A stretch of DNA of 64,000 bases from Streptomyces luteogriseus (lineage in GTDB: Bacteria > Actinomycetota > Actinomycetes > Streptomycetales > Streptomycetaceae), in NCBI RefSeq assembly GCF_014205055.1, contig NZ_JACHMS010000001.1, positions 1,364,001-1,428,000 on the forward strand. Direction: 5' to 3'. This document shows positions 6,936 through 15,982 of this stretch, piece after piece (position 1 is the stretch's first letter; every line of letters begins with the position of its first letter). The position numbers were made by a program, and so were the translations under genes. Under the pieces are notes generated by a model, which made no database searches, was not told where the DNA came from, and saw nothing but the letters and a program-made list of their open reading frames with translations.

Positions 6936-9374
6936 TCAGCGGCGCGGCAGCGTCAGCTCGAACCAGACCGTCTTGCCGGTGCCGGTCCGGCTGGTCCCCC
7001 ACTCGCGCGACAGCGTGCTGACCACGCGCAGTCCGCGTCCCGCCTCGTCGAGCGGGCCCGCGCTGAGCAGGGTCGGCAGCTCGTGGTCGTCGTCGTCCAC
7101 CTCGCACAGCAGGGTGTCGCCACGGACCAGACGCAGCGCGACCGGCCGGGCGTGGGAGTGCCGTACGGCGTTGGTGACGAGTTCGCCGGCCATCAGCTCG
7201 GCGGGCCCGACGAGCTTCGCCAGGCCCCAGTCGTGCAGTTGCTCGCGGACCGCCGCGCGGGCCCGGCCCACTTCGGCCGGGTCGAGGGCGAGGCGCCACT
7301 CGGCCACGTCGTCCGGCTCGATGCCGTTGAGGCGAGCCATCAGCAGCGCCACGTCGTCCTTGCGGCCGCCGCGGCCCGCTTCTGAAAATGTCACAGCCAG
7401 GGCGCGGATGATGGTGTCGCAGGCGTCGTCCATGGAGGCGGCCGGGTGCGCGGCCGACTCGCAGAGCGTCGCGAGGCCCACCCCGATGTCCTCGCCGCGC
7501 ACCTCGACCAGTCCGTCGGTGCACATCACCAGCCGGTCGCCGGGCTCCACGCGCACGCGAACGGCCTCGAAGGGCACCCCTCCGACACCGATGGGCGCGC
7601 CCGTGGGCAGGTCCAGCAGTTCGCTGCGGCCGTCGTCGGCGCGGACCAGGACGGGCGGGATGTGCCCGGCGTTGGCGAGCCTGAGCTCGCTCGCGATCGG
7701 GTCGTAGACGGCGTAGAGGCAGGTGGCGAGGTAGTTGTCGCCGAGGCGCTGTGCGAGATCGTCGAGGTTGCGCAGCAGCTGGGCGGGCGGCAGGTCGAGC
7801 CCGGCCATGGTCTGCACGGCCGTCCGCAACTGGCCCATCATCGCGGCCGAGTTCAGACCGTGGCCCATGACGTCGCCGACGACGAGGGCCGTGCGCCCGC
7901 CGTGCAGTTTCACCGCGTCGAACCAGTCGCCGCCGACCCGCCCGAGCAGCGTGCCCGGCAGATAGCGGGTGGCGATGTCGCAGCCGGCCATGCGGGGCGG
8001 GATGTGCGGGAGCATGCTGTCCTGGAGCGTCTCGGCGACGTTCTCCTGGAAGGTGTACATGCGCGCGTTGTCCAGCACGAGACCCGCGCGGGCGGCGAGT
8101 TCGGCGCCGGTGACGCGGTCCATGTCGTTGAAGACGGGCCGCTCCGGGTGCCGCAGCAGGATCATGAAGCCCAGGACGACGTTGCGTGCCTTCAGCGGCA
8201 CGACCAGCATCGAGCGGCCGGTGATGAGGGGCCGGATGTCGCGCTTCTCGAACTGCGCGGCGATGGCGTGCCCCATCTCCTCGCTGATGCGCGGCACGAG
8301 GACGGGTTCGCCGCTGGTCATGCACTGGAAGAACGGCGTGTGCGCCGGGAACGGCATGGCCTCGCCGACGGGGACGACGTCGTCCCAGCGGCCCGGTTCG
8401 TCGGTGTGCTCCAGGGCGACCCGGTGCCACATCGTGGTGGTGTCGGGCACGCCGTCCTCGAACCCCTCGCCGGCGACGACCTGTTCCCGCAGGTACGTCC
8501 CGGCGACATCGGTGAAGCGGGGCACGACGGCCTTGCTGACCTCGACGATCGTGCGGGACAGGTCGAGGGAGGTGCCGATGCGGCCGCTGACCTCGTTGAG
8601 GAACTCCAGGCGCTCACGGACGGCGGCGTACTCGAGGTCCTCGCCCTCGTCCCACAGGTCCGCCGGCACGGGTTCGCCGGCGGCCAGGGCCCGCGCGGCC
8701 CGCTCGCGGCGGGCCTTGCGTTCGGCGCGCCGGGCCACGCCCCAGTCGGGGGTGACAGGCACCCGGTCGTTCTGGCTGAACTCCAGGATGGGGTAGCCGA
8801 GTTCGAGGATCTGCGCGACGATACGGGCGCTGTCGCCGACGCTCATGCTGGGCAGGATCTCGGGGAGCCTGCGGGCGAGGTCCTCCGCCCCGGGGAAGTC
8901 GGTGTGCAGCGCGAAGCCGGGCGCGATCCGCTCGCACGCCCCGTCGCCCGCGCGCAGTCCCTCGGCGTCGGCGGCCAGCACGAGCAGCCGCTCGGGTCCG
9001 GGACCAACCAGCGGGTAGGCCCACCACAGGACGTCGACCCGGCCGTCCCCGGACGCGGTGAGCCGGGCGCGGCCCGCGGCCGGGTAGGAGAGCCCGCCGT
9101 CGAGGGAGGATTCGAGGTCGGGGCCGAGGCCGTCGCCGGCGGCGTAGGGGGTGGTGTCCCGCTCGTCGGGCAGGGCGCCGGAGACGGGGAGCAGGTCGAG
9201 GGCCGTGCGGCCGATCGCCTCTTCCTTGGGGACGCCGAACAGGCGCCGTGCGCCGCGGCTCCAGTGGGACACGAGGCCGTCGCGGTCGACCACGACGACG
9301 GCCAGGGGGACGCGGCCGGGCTCGGCGGGTTCCGCGACCGCGTCCTGTCCAGCCCTGTCGGTGCCATGGTCCAT
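6936..9374 (-). CDS. PAS-GAF-SpoIIE phosphatase with C-terminal anti-sigma-type ATPase domain
   Basis: 812-residue cytosolic signalling protein. Domains in order: PAS (about 20-135), a linker, GAF (about 255-435), PP2C/SpoIIE phosphatase (about 460-680) and a GHKL ATPase of the RsbW/SpoIIAB type (about 685-805). Phosphatase motifs are RVGGDWFD and VVGDVMGHG with the metal-binding Asp residues, then CTDGLVE and RKDDVALL. ATPase motifs are ELVTNAVRHSHA (N-box) and GRGLRVV (G-box). In this family the phosphatase reactivates an anti-sigma antagonist and the ATPase binds or phosphorylates it, so this one chain carries both opposing activities. No sigma factor or antagonist gene is adjacent. The ATG at 9374 has GGGGGGAGAGAGGG upstream; the frame stays open to 11354 only because of GC bias. 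Confidence 0.9.
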   Translation of the reverse strand: MDHGTDRAGQDAVAEPAEPGRVPLAVVVVDRDGLVSHWSRGARRLFGVPKEEAIGRTALDLLPVSGALPDERDTTPYAAGDGLGPDLESSLDGGLSYPAAGRARLTASGDGRVDVLWWAYPLVGPGPERLLVLAADAEGLRAGDGACERIAPGFALHTDFPGAEDLARRLPEILPSMSVGDSARIVAQILELGYPILEFSQNDRVPVTPDWGVARRAERKARRERAARALAAGEPVPADLWDEGEDLEYAAVRERLEFLNEVSGRIGTSLDLSRTIVEVSKAVVPRFTDVAGTYLREQVVAGEGFEDGVPDTTTMWHRVALEHTDEPGRWDDVVPVGEAMPFPAHTPFFQCMTSGEPVLVPRISEEMGHAIAAQFEKRDIRPLITGRSMLVVPLKARNVVLGFMILLRHPERPVFNDMDRVTGAELAARAGLVLDNARMYTFQENVAETLQDSMLPHIPPRMAGCDIATRYLPGTLLGRVGGDWFDAVKLHGGRTALVVGDVMGHGLNSAAMMGQLRTAVQTMAGLDLPPAQLLRNLDDLAQRLGDNYLATCLYAVYDPIASELRLANAGHIPPVLVRADDGRSELLDLPTGAPIGVGGVPFEAVRVRVEPGDRLVMCTDGLVEVRGEDIGVGLATLCESAAHPAASMDDACDTIIRALAVTFSEAGRGGRKDDVALLMARLNGIEPDDVAEWRLALDPAEVGRARAAVREQLHDWGLAKLVGPAELMAGELVTNAVRHSHARPVALRLVRGDTLLCEVDDDDHELPTLLSAGPLDEAGRGLRVVSTLSREWGTSRTGTGKTVWFELTLPRR

Positions 9375-9470
9375 GGCCAGGCCCTCTCTCCCCCCGGACG
9401 CAAGATCTGTGCCGGCGTCTCCACCGTACGGCTCCCGCCGGTGGCGATGTGAGGCATTGCGGGAATTGCC

Positions 9471-9505
9471 CGCGCGGGGTTCGCACCGGCGTACGACCCC
9501 GCGCG
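9471..9505 (-). terminator. Perfect 10-bp hairpin after the MFS gene
   Basis: CGCGCGGGGT (9471-9480) pairs perfectly with ACCCCGCGCG (9496-9505) across a 15-nt loop. It lies 34 bp past the stop of the minus-strand MFS gene and upstream of the SpoIIE gene. It has no T tract, as is common for Streptomyces terminators. It separates the two genes transcriptionally or acts as a leader hairpin of the SpoIIE gene. Confidence 0.55.
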
Positions 9506-9538
9506 CCGCTGCCCGTTCGGTCCGCGGCCGGTGGCCGT

Positions 9539-11923
9539 TCAGTCCTCGTGGCTGAGCTGGAGATCCCGCTCGGTACGGCCTCCTCCGGCGACCTGGAGCA
9601 CGGTGGCGACGGGCGGGTATCCGGCGGCGATGACCGTGTACTCCCCGGAGGACAGGTCGACGAAGCGGAACGTGCCGTCGGCGCCCGTGGTGAGGGTGTC
9701 GACGACGTTGCCCGCCACGTCGAGCAGCGTCACGCGCGCGTCCTCGACGGGCCGGCCGCCGCCCGCCCGGACGGTGCCGCGCAGCACGGCGCCGCCGGCC
9801 AGTTCGATGTCCCTGCGGGTCTCGCGGGCGGCCTGAACGGTGACGGGGAGCGCGGCCGGGCGGAAGGCGGGCGCACTGGCCGCGAGGGTGTACTCGCCGG
9901 CGACGAGCGCGGTGATGACGTAACCGCCCTCCCGGCCGCTGCGGGTGGTGGCCACGACCTCGCCGTGCACGTTGGTGAGCGTGACGGTGGCGTCCCGTAC
10001 GGGCGTGCCGTCGGCGGTGACCACGGTGCCGATCAGGTTTCCGGCGCCACCGAGGACGATGTCGAGCTCGACGGGGCGTTCGCCGACGGTCACGGTGACC
10101 GCCTGCGGCTGGTGACCGCCGGCCGCGGCGATCAGCACGTACGACCCCGGGCCGGGGGTGGCCAGCGCGTAGCGCCCGTCCTCGCCGCTCGCGCCGCGTC
10201 CGGTCTGCTGCCCGGTGACGTCGATGAGGGTGAGCGCCGCGCGGGGCACGACGGTCCCGTCGTGGTGCTGTACCGAGCCGCACACGGGCACGCCGGCGGT
10301 GTGCGCGGCGCGGGCCTGCGGGACGTGGGCGTTCCCGGGCGCCGTGTCCGGGTCGGTGACGGGGGCGTTGTGGGACACCAGGGGTTTCTCCTTGAGGAAG
10401 AGGGCGATGACCAGTCCGAGGACGAGCACCGGCACCAGGTAGAGGAAGATCCGCGGCATGGCGTCGGCGTACGCCCGGATGTAGTCGTCGCGCACGGCCG
10501 GGGGCAGCGCGTGCACGAGCTGCGGGGTGAGAGACTCGGGGTCCGGCAGTCCCGCGCGCGGGGGGAGCCGGTCGGCGAGGGCGTCGGCGAGCCGGTCGGC
10601 GAACAGGGTGCCGAAGACGGCGGCTCCGACGCTGCCGCCGATCTGCCGGAAGTAGTTGTTGGCGCTGGTGGCGGTGCCGAGGTCGGCGGGGCGCACGGAG
10701 TTCTGCACGGCGAGGATCAGCACCGGCATCACCATGCCGATGCCGGCGCCGAGGACGGCCATCCAGATGCTGTAGTGCAGCCGGGGCGTGCCGACCTCGA
10801 GGCGCGACAGCAGCCACATGCCGGTGACGGAGAGGGCGCCGCCGAGGATCGGGTAGGCCTTGTAGCGGCCGGTGTGGCTGATGAGCTGGCCGGCGATGAT
10901 CGAGGCGCCGACGATGCCGGCCGTCATCGGCAGCATGAGCAGGCCCGACTCGGTGGCGGAGGCTCCGTCGACCATCTGCAGGTACGTCGGCAGATAGCTG
11001 GCGGCGCCGAACAGTCCCGCCCCGATCACCAGGCCGATCAGGCCGGTGACGTTGAACACGGAGTCCCTGAACAGCCTGAGGGGGATGAGGGGTTCGACGG
11101 CGAAGTGCTCGGTGACGAGGAAGAGGACGGTCGCCGCCGCCGCTCCGGCCGCGAGGCCGAGGATCATGCGCGAGTCCCAGGCGTACTCGGTGCCGCCCCA
11201 GCTGGTCAGCAGGACCAGGCAGGTGGAGGCGGCGGTCAGCAGCAGCGCGCCGACGACGTCCAGCCGGCCCCTGGCGGCGGGCTTGGGGAGCTTCAGCGTG
11301 ACGGCGACGACGGCCAGGGTGACCAGGCCGAAGGGGACGTTGACGTAGAAGCACCAGCGCCAGGAGAGGTGGTCGGTGAAGTAACCGCCGAGCAGCGGTC
11401 CGGCCACGGAGGCGAGGCCGAAGGCGGCGCCGATCAGGCCCATGTAGCGGCCGCGCTGCCGGGGCGGCACGATGTCCGCGATGATCGCCTGGACGCCGAT
11501 CATGAGGCCGCCGGCGCCGACGCCCTGCAGGGCGCGGAAGGCGATCAGCTGGTCCATGGTCTGAGCCCGGCCCGCGAGCGCGGAGCCGGCGACGAAGACG
11601 ACGATCGCGAACTGGAAGACGCCCTTGCGGCCGAGCAGATCGCCGAGCTTGCCGTAGATCGGCAGTCCGACGGTGGCGGTGAGCAGGTAGGCGGTGATCG
11701 CCCAGGACATCCGGTCCAGGCCGTGCAGTTCACCGACGATCTTCGGCAGCGCGGTGGCGACGATCATCTGCTCCAGGGCGGCCAGGAGGAGGGCCTGCAT
11801 GAGAGCGAAGAAGATCAACCGCACCCGGCGCGGGCTCGGTCCGGTGTCCGGATCCGGCGGGGGTGCGGGGGTCTCGGGAGGCGCTACCGCCGGTTCGTCC
11901 TGCGCCAGAGTGATCCCGCCCAC
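9539..11923 (-). CDS. DHA2-type MFS multidrug exporter fused to three CarboxypepD_reg/Cna-B-like repeats
   Basis: 794-residue protein. Residues about 34-505 are a 14-TM major facilitator of the EmrB/QacA type: [14 protein letters not shown] in TM1, [13 protein letters not shown] in the loop 2-3 and [14 protein letters not shown] in TM5 (motif C region). It would export drugs or metabolites using the proton gradient. After the last TM, three tandem beta-sandwich repeats follow at about 546-625, 629-708 and 712-794. Each opens with a G-x-V pattern ([36 protein letters not shown]) and ends with a G-x-Y segment ([24 protein letters not shown]), typical of carboxypeptidase-regulatory-like domains. 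Such a tail is unusual for an exporter. The GTG at 11923 has GGGGAG upstream. Confidence 0.9.
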   Translation of the reverse strand: MGGITLAQDEPAVAPPETPAPPPDPDTGPSPRRVRLIFFALMQALLLAALEQMIVATALPKIVGELHGLDRMSWAITAYLLTATVGLPIYGKLGDLLGRKGVFQFAIVVFVAGSALAGRAQTMDQLIAFRALQGVGAGGLMIGVQAIIADIVPPRQRGRYMGLIGAAFGLASVAGPLLGGYFTDHLSWRWCFYVNVPFGLVTLAVVAVTLKLPKPAARGRLDVVGALLLTAASTCLVLLTSWGGTEYAWDSRMILGLAAGAAAATVLFLVTEHFAVEPLIPLRLFRDSVFNVTGLIGLVIGAGLFGAASYLPTYLQMVDGASATESGLLMLPMTAGIVGASIIAGQLISHTGRYKAYPILGGALSVTGMWLLSRLEVGTPRLHYSIWMAVLGAGIGMVMPVLILAVQNSVRPADLGTATSANNYFRQIGGSVGAAVFGTLFADRLADALADRLPPRAGLPDPESLTPQLVHALPPAVRDDYIRAYADAMPRIFLYLVPVLVLGLVIALFLKEKPLVSHNAPVTDPDTAPGNAHVPQARAAHTAGVPVCGSVQHHDGTVVPRAALTLIDVTGQQTGRGASGEDGRYALATPGPGSYVLIAAAGGHQPQAVTVTVGERPVELDIVLGGAGNLIGTVVTADGTPVRDATVTLTNVHGEVVATTRSGREGGYVITALVAGEYTLAASAPAFRPAALPVTVQAARETRRDIELAGGAVLRGTVRAGGGRPVEDARVTLLDVAGNVVDTLTTGADGTFRFVDLSSGEYTVIAAGYPPVATVLQVAGGGRTERDLQLSHED

Positions 11924-11934
11924 TCACCGCTCCC

Positions 11935-11994
11935 CTCGTCGCGCTGCCGCGCAATTCCCGCGTAAAAGCGACAACTACGAGCAAGCGCGACGAG
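11935..11994. repeat. 11-bp perfect inverted repeat upstream of the MFS gene
   Basis: CTCGTCGCGCT at 11935-11945 and its exact reverse complement AGCGCGACGAG at 11984-11994 flank 38 bp containing AT-richer sequence (GTAAAAGCG). The left arm begins 12 bp upstream of the GTG of the exporter. This could be a paired regulator site or a leader hairpin with a large loop. Confidence 0.5.
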
Positions 11995-12030
11995 TTACGG
12001 CACAGGAGCGAGCCGCACGGAGATCACTCG

Positions 12031-12063
12031 AACCGGTGAGGGGCGCAACACCCCCTGCCGGTT
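12031..12063 (-). terminator. Hairpin after the SRPBCC gene
   Basis: AACCGG (12031-12036) pairs with CCGGTT (12058-12063), and inside it GGGG pairs with CCCC across CGCAACA, giving a bulged stem. It lies 17 bp past the SRPBCC stop on the minus strand. No T run follows. Confidence 0.5.
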
Positions 12064-12079
12064 TGCGTCTTGGGGCGGG

Positions 12080-12523
12080 CTACTTCTCGACCTCGGCGGC
12101 GAGCCTGGTGAGCATCGCGTCGTAGATCCGGCCGAGACCCTTGGGTGCGAAGGTCTTCTCGAAGAAGCCGCCGATGCCGCCGGCGCCGGTCCAGGTGGTG
12201 GTGACCACGACCCGGGACTTGCCCTCGCCGGCCGGGGTGACCCTCCAGGTGGTGACCATGGAGGAGTTGCGGTCCTTCTCGACCAACTCACCGTCGGTGG
12301 GCTCACTGACCTCCAGGAGGCAGTCGCGCACGCGCTTGCTGGTGGCCTGGAGCTTCCAGTGGACGAGGGTTCCCTCGCCGTCACCGCCCTCCCGGACCTC
12401 GTACTCGCTGAACTGCTCGGGCAGCAGCTTCGCACGCGTGCCGCTGTAGTCGGCGAGGGCGTCGAACACCGTCTCCGCGTCCGCCGCGACGATCCGCTCC
12501 GTAGTGGCCTCGACCTGCGCCAT
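12080..12523 (-). CDS. SRPBCC (START-like/polyketide cyclase family) protein
   Basis: 147-residue single-domain SRPBCC protein: N-terminal strand AQVEATTERIVAADAETVFDALADY, a central antiparallel sheet with TLVHWKLQATSKRVRDCLLEV and SRVVVTTTW, and a long C-terminal helix ending in MLTRLAAEVEK. The fold encloses a hydrophobic ligand pocket; members bind lipids or act as cyclases or activators, and this one cannot be specified. The ATG at 12523 has a near-perfect GGAGGAAAGCG upstream. It is divergent from the SplB-like gene, and the 169-bp intergenic space carries the LexA-type palindrome. Whether it shares that control is unknown. Confidence 0.85.
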   Translation of the reverse strand: MAQVEATTERIVAADAETVFDALADYSGTRAKLLPEQFSEYEVREGGDGEGTLVHWKLQATSKRVRDCLLEVSEPTDGELVEKDRNSSMVTTWRVTPAGEGKSRVVVTTTWTGAGGIGGFFEKTFAPKGLGRIYDAMLTRLAAEVEK

Positions 12524-12612
12524 CGCTTTCCTCCAGGACTGGTTGCTCGGGGGTCGGGGCAAGCCAACCACCCCGCCGCCCGGCCCCCCAAATCGGGGTG
12601 GCACAACCCGGT

Positions 12613-12666
12613 CGAACACGTTCGGAAAACACCCCCGCACGATCAAGGGAACATGTGTTCTATTCT
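12613..12666. promoter_or_regulatory. LexA (SOS)-type box and -10 upstream of the SplB-like gene
   Basis: GAACATGTGTTC (12649-12660) is a perfect dyad of the form GAAC-N4-GTTC, the core of the actinobacterial LexA operator. It directly abuts TATTCT (12661-12666), a good -10 sequence, so a bound repressor would block the promoter. A second dyad CGAACACGTTCG (12613-12624) lies 25 bp upstream but has a 2-bp spacer, so it is not a canonical LexA site. The flanks of the main box (GG and TA) deviate from the ideal TC/GA. Confidence 0.6.
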
Positions 12667-12692
12667 GTGGTCAGTGCTACCGAGGAGGCGTC

Positions 12693-13733
12693 ATGCGCTG
12701 GGAGAACCTCACATCGGACTCCGAACACAGCCGGGCCGATGCCGCGCTGTTCGGCGCGGACGCGGTGACCACGCGTACCTTCGACACGCCGGAGTTCCGC
12801 GGGATCACCTTCCACGAGATCCGGGCCCGTTCGATCATCAACCGGGTGCCGGCCGTCTCGCGGATGTCGTTCCAGTGGACGGTCAACCCCTACCGGGGCT
12901 GCTCACACGCGTGCGTGTACTGCTTCGCGCGCAAGACGCACAGCTATCTGGACCTCGACACGGGCCTGGGCTTCGACAGCCAGATCGTCGTCAAGACCAA
13001 CGCGCCGGAGCTGCTGCGCCGGCAGCTCGGCTCGCGCCGCTGGCAGGGCGAGCACATCGCGATGGGCACCAACGTCGACTGCTACCAGCGCGCCGAGGGC
13101 CGCTACCGCCTGATGCCGGGCATCATCGCGGCGCTGCGCGACCACGCGAACCCCTTCTCGATCCTGACCAAGGGCACGCTCATCCTGCGTGACCTGGACC
13201 TGATCACGCAGGCGGCGCAGGTGACCGACGTCGGCATCTCCGTGTCGGTCGGCTTCACCGAGCAGGAGCTCTGGCGCACCGTCGAGCCCGGCACGCCCGC
13301 GCCGGAGCGGCGCCTGGAGGTCGTGCGCACCCTGGCCGAGCACGGCATCGGCTGCGGGGTGCTGATGGCGCCGGTGATCCCGTTCCTGAGCGATACGCCG
13401 GCCCAACTGCGCGCCGCCGTACGGGCGATCGCGGCGTCCGGCGCCACGTCCGTGACACCGCTGGTGCTGCATCTGCGGCCCGGCGCCCGTGAGTGGTTCA
13501 TGGCCTGGCTCGGACAGCACCACCCCTACCTGGTGGCCCGGTACGAGCGGCTGTACGCGGAGGGCTCCTACGCCCCGAAGTGGTACCAGCGACGGATCAC
13601 CCGTCAGGTCCACGAGCTGGCCGAGGAGTACGGCATCGGGCCGACGCGCGCGCAGACGCCGCCGCGGATCCGGCCGGCCGAGGCGGCCGAGGAGCCGCCG
13701 GTGACGGGACCGACCCAACTCTCGCTCCTCTAG
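12693..13733 (+). CDS. SplB-like radical SAM protein (Rv2578c family)
   Basis: 346-residue radical SAM enzyme of the COG1533 group (related to spore photoproduct lyase). The [4Fe-4S] motif CSHACVYC (CX3CX2C) uses Cys70, Cys74 and Cys77, preceded by the family signature MSFQWTVNPYRGC and followed by FARKTHSYLDLDTGLGFDSQI. The mycobacterial Rv2578c family shares this layout; some members carry an intein, but none is present here. The ATG at 12693 has CGAGGAGG upstream. Its promoter holds a LexA-type box, which points to DNA damage. SplB repairs UV spore photoproduct by radical chemistry, but the substrate of this subfamily is not established, so a repair role is inference. Radical SAM assignment is certain. 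Confidence 0.9.
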   Translation: MRWENLTSDSEHSRADAALFGADAVTTRTFDTPEFRGITFHEIRARSIINRVPAVSRMSFQWTVNPYRGCSHACVYCFARKTHSYLDLDTGLGFDSQIVVKTNAPELLRRQLGSRRWQGEHIAMGTNVDCYQRAEGRYRLMPGIIAALRDHANPFSILTKGTLILRDLDLITQAAQVTDVGISVSVGFTEQELWRTVEPGTPAPERRLEVVRTLAEHGIGCGVLMAPVIPFLSDTPAQLRAAVRAIAASGATSVTPLVLHLRPGAREWFMAWLGQHHPYLVARYERLYAEGSYAPKWYQRRITRQVHELAEEYGIGPTRAQTPPRIRPAEAAEEPPVTGPTQLSLL

Positions 13734-13934
13734 GAGAACTCGGCTTCCCCAGGAGACTTCGCGTTCCCCCAGGAGTTCGAGATCTGCGCCCCCTTGCGGG
13801 CATTCGAGCGCATCTGAAGATCCAATCGGGTCATGCGCTATACGCAATGAGTTCTTCCGGGACGGGCTTCCGGGACGATGCGGCGAGGACGGTGACCCTC
13901 GCGGTCCTCCATCCCGCCGTCCTGGGAGGACTCC

Positions 13935-15527
13935 ATGAGAAAACGCGCAGCCGCGCTGTGCGGCGCCGCCGTCATGGCCGGGACCTTCACGGCCGTTCCC
14001 GCCGAGGCGAGCGCACCCGGCACCGGGACCACCACCACGCACGCCGCGAAGCTCTCCTGGAAGAGCTGCGCCACCGAGGACCACCCGACGCTGCAGTGCG
14101 CGTCCCTGAAGGTGCCGCTCGACCACCGCAGGCCGGACGGGGAGAAGATCACTCTCGCCCTGTCCCGCGTCCCGCACACCGCCCGGACCTTCCAGGGCCC
14201 GCTGCTCGTCAACCCCGGCGGTCCCGGCGGCAGCGGCCTGACGCTCGCCGGGTTCGTCGCGTCCTCGCTCCCCCCGAAGGTCGCGGCCCAGTACGACGTG
14301 ATCGGCTTCGACCCGCGCGGCGTGGGAGCGAGCAAGCCCGCGCTGGACTGCAAGCCGGGCCACTTCGGCCCGGTCCGCCCGGACTCCCTGCCGGCCACGC
14401 CCGCGATCGAGCGGGCCAACCTCGCCCGCGCCAGGTCCTTCGCCGCCGCCTGCGGCAAGAAGTACGCGCACCTCCTGCCGTACATCGACACCGCCGGCGC
14501 CGTCCGCGACATGGACGCGATCCGGCAGGCCCTGGGCGCGAAGAAGATCAACTACTTCGGCTACTCGTACGGCACCTACCTGGGCGCCGTCTACGCCAAG
14601 TTCTTCCCCGAGCGGGTCCGGCGTCTGGTCCTGGACTCCGTCGTCGACCCGACGGACGTCTGGTACGAGGCCAATCTCAACCAGGACGTGGCCTTCAACG
14701 ACCGCCACCGCGCCTTCCTGGCCTGGGTCGCCGAGCACGACGCCACGTACGGGCTGGGCACCGACCCGGAGAAGATCGAGGCCACGTGGTACGCGATGCG
14801 CACGGCCCTCGCGAAGAAGCCGGCGGACGGCACGGTGGGCGCCTCGGAACTGGAGGACACCTTCATCCCGGGCGGCTACTACAACGGCTACTGGCCGCAC
14901 CTCGCCGAGGCGTTCGCGGCGTACGTGAACGACAAGGACCCCGGGCCGCTGGTCCAGGCGTACGAGGACTTCGGCGCGGTCGACGCCTCCGGCGACAACG
15001 GCTACAGCGTCTACACCTCGGTGCAGTGCCGGGACGCCGACTGGGCGCGCGACTGGCGGCGGTGGCGCGAGGACAACTGGGCGGTGTACGAGAAGGCCCC
15101 GTTCATGACCTGGAACAACGCCTGGTACAACGCGCCGTGCGCGTTCTGGCCGACGGATTCGCGGCGCCCGGTGAACGTGGCCAACGGCAAGCTGCCGCCG
15201 GCCCTGCTGTTCCAGGCGACCGGAGACGCGGCTACGCCCTACGAGGGCGGTGTCACCGTGCACCGTCTGCTGGCCCGCTCCAGCCTGGTGGTCGAGGAGG
15301 GCGGCGGCAACCACGGCATCACGCTGAGCGGGAACGCCTGCCTGGACCGGCACCTGGCGGCGTATCTGAAGGACGGCACCGTGCCGCGCGGGTTCGGCGA
15401 GGCGGACGCGGTGTGCGAGGCGCTGCCGGACCCGAAGCCCTCGGCGGCCGGAACGGCGTCGGCGAAGGCCGGGTCGGCACCGTCGAACGGCTCGGCGCTG
15501 CACGGCCTGCTCGGCTTCCGCCGCTGA
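13935..15527 (+). CDS. Secreted alpha/beta hydrolase, tripeptidyl aminopeptidase (Tap/SlpD)-like, S33
   Basis: 530-residue exported hydrolase. Residues 1-26 are a Sec signal peptide ending near PAEASA. The core shows the oxyanion motif LLVNPGGPGGSG, DVIGFDPRGVGAS, the nucleophile elbow GYSYGTY with Ser211, a late acid region FQATGDAATPYEGG and the histidine in EGGGNHG, matching Streptomyces tripeptidyl aminopeptidases and the mycelial proteases SlpD/SlpE. It lacks an obvious lipobox. Cysteine pairs (KSCATEDHPTLQC) suggest disulfides in the secreted form. The ATG at 13935 has GGGAGGA upstream. It stands alone by spacing (201 bp before, 56 bp after). It releases N-terminal di/tripeptides from extracellular peptides by family analogy. 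Confidence 0.9.
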   Translation: MRKRAAALCGAAVMAGTFTAVPAEASAPGTGTTTTHAAKLSWKSCATEDHPTLQCASLKVPLDHRRPDGEKITLALSRVPHTARTFQGPLLVNPGGPGGSGLTLAGFVASSLPPKVAAQYDVIGFDPRGVGASKPALDCKPGHFGPVRPDSLPATPAIERANLARARSFAAACGKKYAHLLPYIDTAGAVRDMDAIRQALGAKKINYFGYSYGTYLGAVYAKFFPERVRRLVLDSVVDPTDVWYEANLNQDVAFNDRHRAFLAWVAEHDATYGLGTDPEKIEATWYAMRTALAKKPADGTVGASELEDTFIPGGYYNGYWPHLAEAFAAYVNDKDPGPLVQAYEDFGAVDASGDNGYSVYTSVQCRDADWARDWRRWREDNWAVYEKAPFMTWNNAWYNAPCAFWPTDSRRPVNVANGKLPPALLFQATGDAATPYEGGVTVHRLLARSSLVVEEGGGNHGITLSGNACLDRHLAAYLKDGTVPRGFGEADAVCEALPDPKPSAAGTASAKAGSAPSNGSALHGLLGFRR

Positions 15528-15583
15528 GCGCTGACGGGGCGTCGGGGGCGGGAGATGTCGGTCCCGTGGTCCACCATGGACCC

Positions 15584-15982
15584 ATGAGTGAGCTGACGAG
15601 GATCCCCGCCCCCGACGGTGTCGCCGCCGCGGCCCAGTACAGCCATGTCGTCCTCGGCACCGGCCGTTTCGTGGCGATCGCCGGTCAGCTCGCGATCGAC
15701 GAGCGCAGGCGGCTGGTCGGCGAGGGCGACCCGGCGGCGCAGGCGCGCCAGGTCTTCGAGAACCTCCGGCGCTGCCTGGCGGCCGTCGGCGCGACCTTCG
15801 ACGACGTCGTCAAACTCACCTACTTCGTCACGGACATGGCCCATATGCCGGCCGTCCGCGCGGCCCGCGCCGAGCACATACCCGACGACCGGCTGCCGGC
15901 CGCTTCGGCGGTGCAGGTCGCCGCGCTGGTCCGGCCCGAGTTCCTGATCGAGGTCGAGGCGTTCGCGGTGGTCGCACCATGA
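15584..15982 (+). CDS. Rid family protein lacking the catalytic arginine
   Basis: 132-residue YjgF/YER057c/UK114 (Rid) protein with the trimer-barrel signatures FVAIAGQLAID, NLRRCLAAVGATFDDVVKLTYFVTD and FLIEVEAFAVV. Archetypal RidA deaminates reactive enamines from serine/threonine dehydratases using Arg105 in a P-x-R-S segment. Here that segment reads LPAASAVQV, with Ala107 in the arginine position, so enamine deaminase activity is unlikely and it belongs to one of the Rid1-7-like subfamilies of unknown function. The ATG at 15584 has no strong ribosome site. The stop overlaps the GNAT start (ATGA), so the two proteins are coupled and may share a pathway. Confidence 0.87.
   Translation: MSELTRIPAPDGVAAAAQYSHVVLGTGRFVAIAGQLAIDERRRLVGEGDPAAQARQVFENLRRCLAAVGATFDDVVKLTYFVTDMAHMPAVRAARAEHIPDDRLPAASAVQVAALVRPEFLIEVEAFAVVAP

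Noticed and set aside
6936..11354. Single 1472-codon frame joining the SpoIIE protein with upstream sequence
   Set aside because: The upstream part is an Arg/Ala-rich shadow of the MFS gene; a strong ribosome site and ATG at 9374 mark the true start.
9248..11965. A 905-codon open frame on the plus strand opposite the MFS gene
   Set aside because: Its product is a Gly/Asp/Val/Glu/Arg-rich composition typical of antisense frames in high-GC DNA; the minus-strand frame has clear MFS motifs.
12613..12624. Second LexA box CGAACACGTTCG
   Set aside because: Spacer between GAAC and GTTC is two bases, not four; kept only as an accessory dyad.
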